Below the pieces are notes generated by a model. The model had not been told where the DNA came from. It saw nothing but the letters and a program-made list of their open reading frames with translations, and searched no databases. DNA of 64,000 nt, taken from the NCBI GenBank assembly GCA_016192425.1, contig JACPUE010000068.1, forward strand, positions 62,001 through 126,000. The letters run 5' to 3'. The position numbers and the translations under genes are program-made. The stretch comes from Burkholderiales bacterium (GTDB taxonomy: Bacteria > Pseudomonadota > Gammaproteobacteria > Burkholderiales > Burkholderiaceae_C). Of the stretch, positions 57,240-64,000 are shown piece by piece; positions within the stretch are counted from its first letter, which is position 1; each line of letters opens with the position of its first letter.

Positions 57240-57879
57240 AAGCGGCAAGCCCGGCGCTGCGCGCGTCCGGCGCCGCGCGCGCTGGACGCTGCTGTTGCTG
57301 CTGCTGGCCTGCCTTGCGCCGGTGCTGGCGTCGTACTTTGCCTACTACGTGGTGCGGCCTGAGGGGCGGCGCAACTTTGGCAGCCTCATCGACCCGCAGC
57401 GCCCCGTCCCCGAGGCGTTGGCCACCACCACGCTGGACGGGCGGACGGGGCGCATGGCCGATCTGCGCCAACAGTGGCTGTTGGTGAGCGTGGGCTCCGG
57501 CGCCTGCGACGCAGTCTGCGAAAATCACCTGTATTTGCAGCGCCAGATGCGCGAGGGCCTGGGCCGTGACAAAGACCGGATCGACTGGGTCTGGCTGGTC
57601 ACCGACAACGCCCCCGTGCCGCAGGCGCTGCAGCCTGCGCTGGGGCAGGCCACGGTGCTGCGCGTCGATGCCCAGGCCTTGGCGCGCTGGCTGGAACCTG
57701 CCCCTGGGCAGGGAATGAACGAACACCTTTACGTTGTGGATCCCATGGGGAACTGGATGATGCGCTTTCCTGCGGCGCTGGACGCCGCGGGCGCTGCCAA
57801 AGCCAAGCGCGACCTGGAGCGCCTGCTGCGCGCTTCGGCTTCCTGGGACACGGCGGGACGCACGGAAACCTCGCGATGA
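57184..57879 (+). CDS. SCO-like/thioredoxin-fold protein of the cox cluster
   Basis: A 231-residue protein with one N-terminal helix (WTLLLLLLACLAPVLASYFAYYVV). The periplasmic part has a thioredoxin-like layout: TTLDGRTGRMADLRQQWLLVSVGSGACDAVCENHLYLQRQMREGL (region) with CDAVC in place of the SCO CxxxCP, then NEHLYVVDPMGNWMMRF. The Cys pair could handle copper or reduce CuA. It overlaps the SURF1 gene by 56 bases; ATG 57184 was chosen. Confidence 0.82.
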   Translation: MSGSNSSDASALAALAPSESGKPGAARVRRRARWTLLLLLLACLAPVLASYFAYYVVRPEGRRNFGSLIDPQRPVPEALATTTLDGRTGRMADLRQQWLLVSVGSGACDAVCENHLYLQRQMREGLGRDKDRIDWVWLVTDNAPVPQALQPALGQATVLRVDAQALARWLEPAPGQGMNEHLYVVDPMGNWMMRFPAALDAAGAAKAKRDLERLLRASASWDTAGRTETSR

Positions 57880-59081
57880 ATGAAACCCAAGCCTTGTACG
57901 ACTATGCCCCGCTGGTGCGGCTCATGCTGCTGGGGGCCGCCATCGCCCTGGGGCCGTTGTCCTGGGTGGCGTGGCGCAGCCGGGGCGCTGCACACGGGCA
58001 GCGCCTGCAGGCGCTGATGGTGCTCACGCTGTTTCTGACCTTTGACCTGGTGATGTTCGGCTCGTTCACGCGCCTGACCGACTCCGGCCTGGGCTGCCCT
58101 GACTGGCCCGGTTGCTATGGCAATGCCAGCCCTCTGGGTGCGCGCTCAGAAATCACCGCCGCCGAGCAGGCCATGCCCACTGGCCCGGTCACCCATGGCA
58201 AGGCCTGGGTGGAGATGGTTCACCGCTACCTTGCCAGCAGCGTGGGGGTGCTCATCATCGCCATCACCGTGGGAGCCTGGCGGCAAAGACGCCAGTGGCA
58301 GCGTGAGGGCGCACGCGGTGCTGCGCCCCTGCACCCCGCCTGGGCCGCCGCCACCCTGGCGTGGGTGTGCCTGCAAGGGGCTTTTGGTGCATGGACGGTG
58401 ACCATGAAACTGTTCCCCGCCATCGTCACCCTGCACTTGATCGGCGGGTTGGTCTTGCTGGCCTTGTTGTGCGTGCAGGCGGTGCGGCAGGTGCATACCA
58501 CCCAGGGCACGCCGCGGGTGCAACTGCCCCGTGCGTTGCGCCTGGGAATGTGGCTGGCACTGGCGCTGGTGGCGTTGCAGGTGGCGCTGGGCGGCTGGGT
58601 CAGTACCAACTATGCCGTGCTGGCTTGCACCACCTTCCCCGCGTGCCACGGCAGCTGGTGGCCCGCCATGGACTTTACCCAGGGTTTTGAGATCTGGCGT
58701 CCGCTGGGCCTGCTCAGTGATGGCAGCCACATCGGCTTTGCTGCGCTCACGGCCATCCACTACGTGCACCGCTTGTTTGCCTACCTGGTGCTGGCGGCGC
58801 TGCTGGTGCTGGGCTGGCGCATGCTGCGTGCTGGCGGTGCAGGCCAGCCGGTGGCTGCGCAGGGGCGCTGGCTGCTGGCCCTGGCGACCTTGCAATTGCT
58901 CACGGGCCTGAGCAACGTGATTTTGGACTGGCCCCTGGCCGCAGCCGTGCTGCACACCGGCGGCGCCGCAGCGCTGGTGGGCGTGCTGGCCTGGGCGCTG
59001 GCGGGCAGCCGTGCCAGTGTGGTGCCGGTGGCATCGGTTTCGGCAGACGCTGCCCTTGCGGCAGCCAAGGCCAAGGCATGA
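57876..59081 (+). CDS. ctaA: Haem A synthase CtaA/Cox15
   Basis: A 401-residue, eight-helix protein. Motifs: [37 protein letters not shown] (His), [14 protein letters not shown] (His), [14 protein letters not shown] (His pair). It oxidises haem O to haem A. It overlaps the gene before it by ATGA. Confidence 0.94.
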   Translation: MNETQALYDYAPLVRLMLLGAAIALGPLSWVAWRSRGAAHGQRLQALMVLTLFLTFDLVMFGSFTRLTDSGLGCPDWPGCYGNASPLGARSEITAAEQAMPTGPVTHGKAWVEMVHRYLASSVGVLIIAITVGAWRQRRQWQREGARGAAPLHPAWAAATLAWVCLQGAFGAWTVTMKLFPAIVTLHLIGGLVLLALLCVQAVRQVHTTQGTPRVQLPRALRLGMWLALALVALQVALGGWVSTNYAVLACTTFPACHGSWWPAMDFTQGFEIWRPLGLLSDGSHIGFAALTAIHYVHRLFAYLVLAALLVLGWRMLRAGGAGQPVAAQGRWLLALATLQLLTGLSNVILDWPLAAAVLHTGGAAALVGVLAWALAGSRASVVPVASVSADAALAAAKAKA

Positions 59082-59974
59082 GCGTGGCTGCCGCAGTGTC
59101 GCTCCCCTCGCGTCTGGCGCAGTACCACGCGCTGACCAAGCCGCGTGTGGTGCAGCTCATCGTGTTCTGTGCGCTCATCGGCATGGTGCTGGCGGTGCCC
59201 GGTGTGCCCACGCCCGATCAACTGCTGCGCATGCTGGTGGCCTGCCTGGGCATCTGGCTGGTGGCAGCGGCCGCCGCAGCCTTCAACTGCCTGGTCGAAA
59301 AAACCATAGACGCCAAGATGAAGCGCACCGCCTGGCGCCCCACGGCCAAGGGCGAACTGAGCGACATGCAGGCGCTGCTGTTTTCTGCGGTGCTGTGTGT
59401 GGCCGGCTCGGCCATCCTGCACGAGGGCACCAACCCGCTGACCATGTGGCTGACCTTTGCCACCTTTGTGGGCTATGCCGTCATCTACACCCTGCTGCTC
59501 AAGCCGCATACGCCGCAGAACATCGTCATTGGCGGCGCTTCGGGCGCCATGCCTCCGGTGCTGGGCTGGGCCGCCATGACCGGCGATGTGGCGCCGCAGG
59601 CGCTGATCCTGTTCCTCATCATCTTCTTATGGACGCCGCCGCACTTCTGGGCGCTGGCCCTGTACCGGGTGGAGGACTACCGCAAGTCCGGCCTGCCCAT
59701 GCTGCCGGTGACGCATGGCAATGCCTATACGCGCCTGCAGGTGCTTTTGTACACCCTGGTGCTGTTTGCTGCTGCCCTCATGCCCTTTGTGTCCGGCATG
59801 AGCTCCTGGGTCTACCTGGGCGCCGCCGTGCTGTTGGGCGCCGGTTTCTGTGCCTATGGTTTCGCGCTGTGGCGCAGCTACTCGGACGCGCTGGCGCGCC
59901 GCACCTTCCGTTTTTCCATCGTCTACCTCAGCCTGCTGTTTGCGGCCCTGCTGGTGGACCACTACCTGCAGTGA
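59078..59974 (+). CDS. ctaB: Protohaem IX farnesyltransferase CtaB/Cox10
   Basis: A 298-residue, membrane prenyltransferase of the UbiA family: [30 protein letters not shown] (Asp-rich active-site motif), [37 protein letters not shown]. It turns haem B to haem O, the substrate of CtaA encoded just before. Confidence 0.95.
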   Translation: MSVAAAVSLPSRLAQYHALTKPRVVQLIVFCALIGMVLAVPGVPTPDQLLRMLVACLGIWLVAAAAAAFNCLVEKTIDAKMKRTAWRPTAKGELSDMQALLFSAVLCVAGSAILHEGTNPLTMWLTFATFVGYAVIYTLLLKPHTPQNIVIGGASGAMPPVLGWAAMTGDVAPQALILFLIIFLWTPPHFWALALYRVEDYRKSGLPMLPVTHGNAYTRLQVLLYTLVLFAAALMPFVSGMSSWVYLGAAVLLGAGFCAYGFALWRSYSDALARRTFRFSIVYLSLLFAALLVDHYLQ

Positions 59975-59985
59975 GCACTCCATCC

Positions 59986-60600
59986 ATGCCCCGTCGAAAT
60001 GCTATAAAAACAATAGCTGCTTGCGCTTTATTTGTAAGCGCTGGAGCCATTTTTTCTGCTTGTTCCAAAAGCCAGCCGGAGTTCCGGGGCGTGGACTTGT
60101 CGCAGATGGACTATGCGCGCGACTTCGCGCCGCTCAAGGACCACAACGGCCAGCAGCGCAGCATCCAGGACTTCCGCGGCAAAGTGGTGGTGGTGTTCTT
60201 TGGCTATACCCAGTGCCCCGATGTGTGTCCCACCACCCTGGGCGAGATGGTGGAGGTCAAAAAGATGCTGGGTGCCGACGGCGAGCGCCTGCAGTCCATC
60301 TTCGTCACTGTGGACCCTGAGCGCGACACGCCCGACATGCTCAAGGCCTACATGGCCAATTTCGACCCCAGCTTCCTGGCGCTGCGCGGCACGCCCGAGC
60401 AGACGGCAGCCATCGCCAAGGACTTCAAGATCTACTACAAGAAAGCCGAGGGCAAAACCCCCACGAGCTACACCATGGACCACTCGGCCGGCAGCTATAT
60501 CTACGACACCCAAGGCCGCCTGCGCGTGTACTACCGCTACGGCAGCGGCGCCGAGGCCATGGCGCACGATGTGAAGCAACTGCTCAAGGAAGCCCGTTGA
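59986..60600 (+). CDS. SCO1/SenC family copper chaperone lipoprotein
   Basis: A 204-residue protein with copper-binding CPDVCP (YTQCPDVCPTTLGEM) and the partner His in TMDHSAGSYIYD. It delivers copper to CuA. The N-terminus ends GAIFSACSKS, a lipobox. Most of this signal sequence is encoded by a dispersed repeat (60001-60055) with ATA, TTA and GTA codons that are rare elsewhere here. GTG 59971 overlaps the ctaB stop (GTGA) and may be the actual start, adding five residues. Confidence 0.93.
   Translation: MPRRNAIKTIAACALFVSAGAIFSACSKSQPEFRGVDLSQMDYARDFAPLKDHNGQQRSIQDFRGKVVVVFFGYTQCPDVCPTTLGEMVEVKKMLGADGERLQSIFVTVDPERDTPDMLKAYMANFDPSFLALRGTPEQTAAIAKDFKIYYKKAEGKTPTSYTMDHSAGSYIYDTQGRLRVYYRYGSGAEAMAHDVKQLLKEAR
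60001..60055. repeat. Dispersed repeat, copy 4, encoding the SCO1 signal peptide
   Basis: GCTATAAAAACAATAGCTGC, then TTGCGCTTTATTTGTAAGCG and CTGGAGCC. It shares its first 36 bases with the non-coding copy at 46719 and the AAGCGCTGGA block with 45410. Here it is read in frame and gives the hydrophobic part of the lipoprotein signal. Confidence 0.65.
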
Positions 60601-60623
60601 GGCCTGTGGAGTTGGCGCCCTGA

Positions 60624-60660
60624 AAACACCAGGGCTGCACATGGCAGCCCTGGTGTTTCT
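60624..60660. terminator. Bidirectional-looking terminator between the cox cluster and rpoH
   Basis: A perfect 15-bp stem, AAACACCAGGGCTGC (60624-60638) and GCAGCCCTGGTGTTT (60644-60658), with a 5-base loop. It lies between two convergent genes and ends in T on one strand and has A before it, so it can serve both. Confidence 0.85.
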
Positions 60661-60683
60661 GGGGGAGTCGAGGGTTCAGACCA

Positions 60684-61619
60684 TCAGGCGAACTCGGCCA
60701 GCGCCTTCTTCATCTTTTTCATCGCCGCCACTTCGATCTGGCGGATGCGCTCGGCGCTCACGCCGTATTCGGCGGCCAGTTCGTGCAGCGTCATGCCGCC
60801 AGAGCCGTCGTCGTTGACCCGCAGCCAGCGCTCCTCCACGATGCGGCGGCTGCGTGCATCCAGGTTGTCCAGCGCTGTGGCAATGCCGTCAGAGGCCAAC
60901 AGGTCGCGCTGGCGCGACTCGATCATGGCCGTGGGCTCGTGCGCTGCATCGGCCAGGTAGGCAATGGGGCCGTAGGCCTGCTCGCCATCGTCGGAAGGGG
61001 CGGGATCCAGCAGCACATCGCCACCGGACATGCGCGTTTCCATCTCCAGCACTTCCTCGCGCTTGACATTGAGCTGTGCCGCCACTTGGTCGATTTCGCT
61101 CTCGGTCAGCGTATTGCGGTGCGTGTCCAGCGCATCGGCATCGGCCTTGAAGCTCTGCTTCATCGAGCGCAGATTGAAAAACAGCTTGCGCTGCGCCTTG
61201 GTAGTGGCCACTTTGACCATGCGCCAGTTCTTCAGGATGTACTCGTGGATCTCGGCCTTGATCCAGTGCATGGCGTAGCTGACCAAGCGCACGCCCTGGT
61301 CGGGGTCAAAGCGCTTGACCGCTTTCATCAGCCCCACATTGCCTTCCTGGATCAGATCGCCCTGAGGCAGTCCATAGCCCAGGTACTGGCGCGAAATGGA
61401 CACCACCAAGCGCAGATGCGACATCACCAGGCGCCCTGCGGCGTCCACGTCGTTATGGTCGCGCAGGGCGCGCGCTGCGTCCTGCTCCTCTTCTGCAGTG
61501 AGCAGCGGCAGGCGGTTAACCGCAGAAATATAGGCGTCCAGATTGCCCAGCGGGGGCACCAGCGCCCAGGGATTGGCAGAAGCCAGGGCGGTCGTCGCAG
61601 TGATGGATGGAAGGGTCAT
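60684..61619 (-). CDS. rpoH: RNA polymerase sigma factor RpoH (sigma-32)
   Basis: A 311-residue sigma factor. Region 2: VMSHLRLVVSISRQYLGYGLPQGDLIQEGNVGLMKAVKRFDPDQGVRLVSYAMHWIKAEIHEYIL (area), followed by the RpoH box QRKLFFNLR. Region 4: LHELAAEYGVSAERIRQIEVAAMKKMKKAL. It directs heat-shock transcription. AAAGGA lies before ATG 61619, and its leader has a CIRCE operator. Confidence 0.96.
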   Translation of the reverse strand: MTLPSITATTALASANPWALVPPLGNLDAYISAVNRLPLLTAEEEQDAARALRDHNDVDAAGRLVMSHLRLVVSISRQYLGYGLPQGDLIQEGNVGLMKAVKRFDPDQGVRLVSYAMHWIKAEIHEYILKNWRMVKVATTKAQRKLFFNLRSMKQSFKADADALDTHRNTLTESEIDQVAAQLNVKREEVLEMETRMSGGDVLLDPAPSDDGEQAYGPIAYLADAAHEPTAMIESRQRDLLASDGIATALDNLDARSRRIVEERWLRVNDDGSGGMTLHELAAEYGVSAERIRQIEVAAMKKMKKALAEFA

Positions 61620-61650
61620 TTGGCTTGTCCTTTCCTTATATGCCTTCATA

Positions 61651-61677
61651 TTAGCACTCTCTTGGAGGGAGTGCTAA
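61651..61677. promoter_or_regulatory. CIRCE operator (HrcA site) in the rpoH leader
   Basis: TTAGCACTC (61651-61659), nine bases, GAGTGCTAA (61669-61677): a perfect match to CIRCE, the HrcA-binding site. On the minus strand TTAGCA and TAATAT, 18 bases apart, form a likely promoter that overlaps it, 30 bases before the rpoH ATG. HrcA should thus repress rpoH directly. Confidence 0.92.
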
Positions 61678-61738
61678 GTGCAGAGTTCCCATGTGGAGTC
61701 CATCTTTTGGGATCCCCTCGCTGATACCCTGCAGGGGC

Positions 61739-62428
61739 TTAGCGCAAGGGTGGAGGTGGGATCCAGCCGGTGGATGCGGCGATGGTGTGCTGGGATTCGG
61801 TCTTTTTCAGGGCCAGCAAAAAGGCATCAACCGCATGGGCTGCTGCGCGCTGGGGGTTGGCCTCGGGTTCCGCCCATGCCTGCGCCATGGCGCGCAAGGC
61901 CTGGCGGCTGCTGCGTGTCCATGCGCCGCCCATAGGGTCATCTGCGTCGTTCGAGAGCTTGGCGCAATACAGGCGACGTGCCTGGGCGCTGTGAGATACC
62001 AGGCACAACAAGGAACGTGCAGTGCGGTCAAAGGCCACGGCGCCCAGTGTGCCTCGTCCATCGGGCTGGGCATACCAGGCACACAGATATTCGATGGGCC
62101 CCATGGTGCGCGTGGGGCCAGCGGACGAGGTCAGTGTAGTGCCCCAAGCTGCATGGCGTCCTGAAGGGATGCGTCCGGTTTGCAGCGCCAGCATCAGGGT
62201 GTTTGCAACAGCGGTTTGCGCGGCAGCATCACCATGCTCGCCTATGAGGCAAAGTACCTGCAGGATGGCGGGATAGAGGGCATCGCCCAGCGACAAGCAC
62301 AGACGCTCCAGCCATCGCACGCGTTCTTCAGCGGTCGGAAGGTGTGCGCAGCCTTCAATAAGCACCTCTGCCGCGCCAGACCAATCGGGCTCTGGGCGGG
62401 GTGCCAGACCCTGCGGGGGAATAGACAT
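61739..62428 (-). CDS. Hypothetical protein
   Basis: A 229-residue helical protein (MSIPPQGLAPRPEPDWSGAAEVLIEGCAHL...). It contains LGDALYPAILQVLCLIGEHGDAAAQTAVANTLMLALQTGRI and GPIEYLCAWYAQPDGRGTLG, and ends with a Pro run. I recognise no domain; the heat-repeat-like helices and the place between rpoH and a type III secretion cluster give little hint. Confidence 0.7.
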   Translation of the reverse strand: MSIPPQGLAPRPEPDWSGAAEVLIEGCAHLPTAEERVRWLERLCLSLGDALYPAILQVLCLIGEHGDAAAQTAVANTLMLALQTGRIPSGRHAAWGTTLTSSAGPTRTMGPIEYLCAWYAQPDGRGTLGAVAFDRTARSLLCLVSHSAQARRLYCAKLSNDADDPMGGAWTRSSRQALRAMAQAWAEPEANPQRAAAHAVDAFLLALKKTESQHTIAASTGWIPPPPLR

Positions 62429-62469
62429 GGGAAGGAGAACACGCCTGCCAGTTTGCAGGCGCTGGAGAC

Positions 62470-62694
62470 TCAGGCGTGGATGAACAGGCAGTCGATAAAG
62501 CGTGCCTGCAGCGTGGCTGCGCTGCTGCCACTGGCGGGCACAACAGAGAGCGGCCGAGCGGCATGGTCATTGGCAGTGAAGCCGAATACACGAGCGGAAT
62601 CGGTGAATTCCGCTGCTGGCCGGGCCAAATTCCAGCTGGCGGCTTGCGGATGCATGCCTGCTGCAAGTGGTGGTAGGGACGTGAAAGTACTCAT
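62470..62694 (-). CDS. Possible small hypothetical protein
   Basis: A 74-residue frame (MSTFTSLPPLAAGMHPQAASW...) in the 376-base gap between the hypothetical gene and sctT. It has no clear ribosome-binding site or domain. Apart from this frame and a short hairpin (CGCCTGC/GCAGGCG near 62445-62464) I see nothing in the gap. Confidence 0.3.
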   Translation of the reverse strand: MSTFTSLPPLAAGMHPQAASWNLARPAAEFTDSARVFGFTANDHAARPLSVVPASGSSAATLQARFIDCLFIHA

Positions 62695-62804
62695 GGCGAT
62701 AACGGAATGTGGCTGGATATCAAATGGATTGAGCAGATCTTAGGCATCCTTGCTCCAGCGCGCCATAAGGAAGATTCCTAGTGTGGCATTTTGAATCCAT
62801 CAAA

Positions 62805-63602
62805 TTATCCCAGTAGTGACTGAACACGGTGCAACAAATTGGGCATCAGTGCTGCGAGGTGGTTTTGCAAGGTCCGTACTAGTGTGGACAGCATCACAAG
62901 CCATACCAATACTGCGGCAACGCTTTTGAGGGAGGTGGAAAGTGAATACAGGTTCAGTTGAGGTGCAAAGCGATTCATCAGTCCTAGAGACAGATCAATG
63001 GCGTACAGCACCACCAGGGCAGGTGCTGCGAGCATGAAGCTGAGTCCCGCAAACTGCGCAAAAGCGCTTTCGAACAGCAATACGCCACCGTGTTTGAGGG
63101 TGAGCCCAGGTTGTGCCAGAGGCCACAGCGTGAAGCTTTCCATGAGGACACCGATCCACAGCATCAGGCCACCTGAGAACATGAAGACATACACGGCCAG
63201 CCGCCCCAGAAATGCGCCGGATAAGGAGGTTTGCCTGCCCGAGAGAGGATCCATCACCTGTGCTTGGGCCAGGCCGCTGGCGCCATCAACCACTTCGCCC
63301 GCCGCATCAAAGGCCCACAGGACAGCAGCCAAAAGCAGGCCCAGGGCCAGGCCGATGAAGGCCTCCTTGGCAAAGAGGCCAATCCAGTGTGAGACGCTCC
63401 ATCCAGTCACTTTCACGGCTGGCTGGATGGCCAGCGTAATGACGCCAAACGCAAGGAAGATGGCGCCGCGCACAAGTTGAGGCACTGTTTCCTGTGCCAG
63501 GATGGGCAACAGCAAAAACGCCATGGCAAAACGTGCGCTGGCCAGCGCTGACAGCAGTGCGAGGTCGCTCAGGTTGTTGATGGCCGCAAACGCTTCTCCC
63601 AT
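62805..63602 (-). CDS. sctT: Type III secretion export apparatus protein SctT (FliR family)
   Basis: A 265-residue membrane protein with about six helices: ALASARFAMAFLLLPILAQETVPQLVRGAIFLAFGV, the FliR-type loop DAAGEVVDGASGLAQAQVMDPLSGRQTSLSGAFLGRLAV and MLAAPALVVLYAIDLSLGLMNRFAPQLNLYSLS (regions). These match SctT/HrcT of injectisomes. It follows sctS by 12 bases, in the usual R-S-T order. Confidence 0.9.
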   Translation of the reverse strand: MGEAFAAINNLSDLALLSALASARFAMAFLLLPILAQETVPQLVRGAIFLAFGVITLAIQPAVKVTGWSVSHWIGLFAKEAFIGLALGLLLAAVLWAFDAAGEVVDGASGLAQAQVMDPLSGRQTSLSGAFLGRLAVYVFMFSGGLMLWIGVLMESFTLWPLAQPGLTLKHGGVLLFESAFAQFAGLSFMLAAPALVVLYAIDLSLGLMNRFAPQLNLYSLSTSLKSVAAVLVWLVMLSTLVRTLQNHLAALMPNLLHRVQSLLG

Positions 63603-63614
63603 ATCGGCACCAGC

Positions 63615-63887
63615 CTATTTTTTGACCATGGCCGGGAATTCGGTCATCACCCGGTCGGCAAATCGGTACAACGTACCTCCCAGCAGCGATGCGGTGAGGA
63701 AAATTGTCAGAACAATGGCGAAGAATTTCAGCGCGTATTGCAGCGTTTGTTCCTGGATCTGCGTGGCTGCCTGAATCAGCGCAACCACCAATCCCACCAG
63801 TGCAGCCACCACCACCGGGGGCGCAGACAACATCAGCACCAGCCACAATGCCTGGTACATCAGCTGTATGGTCTGGCTTTCACCCAT
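63615..63887 (-). CDS. sctS: Type III secretion export apparatus protein SctS (FliQ family)
   Basis: A 90-residue protein with two membrane helices (LWLVLMLSAPPVVVAALVGLVVALIQAATQIQEQTLQYALKF region; FAIVLTIFLTASLLGG), the FliQ/SctS signature including QAATQIQEQTL. With SctR and SctT it builds the export gate. ATG 63887. Confidence 0.92.
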   Translation of the reverse strand: MGESQTIQLMYQALWLVLMLSAPPVVVAALVGLVVALIQAATQIQEQTLQYALKFFAIVLTIFLTASLLGGTLYRFADRVMTEFPAMVKK

Positions 63888-64000
63888 GGCAAGGCCCCGG
63901 TGTGGATTCAGTATGCTGGTTCATGGTTGTGCCGGGTTGGTCAATAGCGTTGTGCAGTACAGGCATGGGGCTCGCCGCAGGATGCGGTCAATACGAGAGC
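63888..64000. other. Edge region without assignable gene
   Basis: Upstream of sctS one expects sctR on the minus strand. The visible minus-strand frames end at stops 40-70 bases before sctS, and none shows a clear SctR C-terminus, so no gene is called here. Confidence 0.4.

Noticed and set aside
1-64000. CRISPR array or insertion sequence
   Set aside because: No regularly spaced repeats with spacers and no transposase frame were found on either strand.

Overview
The window is GC-rich DNA from a betaproteobacterium, most likely of the family Comamonadaceae (Acidovorax/Comamonas/Delftia-like). This rests on the gene families present (DUF1841, DUF2970, a twin-transmembrane DUF2909-type protein, the betaproteobacterial cox gene order) and on a dispersed intergenic repeat that I know from this family. 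No rRNA or intact tRNA gene was found. The species is inference.

Bases 1 to about 35,700 are a siphovirus-type prophage whose left end lies outside the window. A leftward early arm (1-7.8 kb) carries a ParB-like protein, a dNMP kinase, small proteins, a TerB-BRCT protein and the repressor. A divergent control region at 7.84-7.91 kb separates it from the rightward arm: a YdaS/Cro-like regulator, a CII-like protein, a VapE-type primase-helicase, an antiterminator Q-like protein, HNH nuclease, terminase, HK97-type head, long non-contractile tail (chaperone with -1 frameshift, 1853-residue tape measure), tail tip, holins, GH19 endolysin, Rz/Rz1 spanins and a short right-end moron-like cluster. 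No integrase is in view, so it should lie off the left end.

The most striking feature is in the leftward arm. Three small paralogous lectin-like genes (3158-3550, 3587-3979, 5394-6164) end in almost identical DNA that differs at eight codons. In all three copies each of these codons has the form NNC, as expected from adenine-directed mutagenesis of AAC/TAC codons by a diversity-generating retroelement (DGR). An Avd-like four-helix-bundle gene lies directly downstream. No reverse transcriptase or template repeat is in the window, so the system is either completed to the left of base 1, served in trans, or decayed. One target is fused to a coiled-coil domain. The targets are in the early operon, not the tail module.

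The chromosomal part starts at about 35.7 kb. Leftward genes are tamB-tamA, a VWA (CoxE-like) protein, a GNAT acetyltransferase, a small membrane protein and a MoxR ATPase. Then come a di-haem cytochrome c, DUF1841, a LysE exporter, a lone ParA-like ATPase, a MaoC-like hydratase, a LysR regulator, TrmL, ComF and a BioC-like protein. From 51.4 to 60.6 kb is a cytochrome c oxidase cluster (coxB with a fused cytochrome c domain, coxA, small protein, ctaG, DUF2970, coxC, SURF1, SCO-like, ctaA, ctaB, SCO1) that makes the enzyme, its haem A and its copper-delivery factors. It ends at a bidirectional-looking terminator facing rpoH, whose leader holds a perfect CIRCE operator. At the right edge are sctT and sctS of a type III secretion locus continuing to the right.
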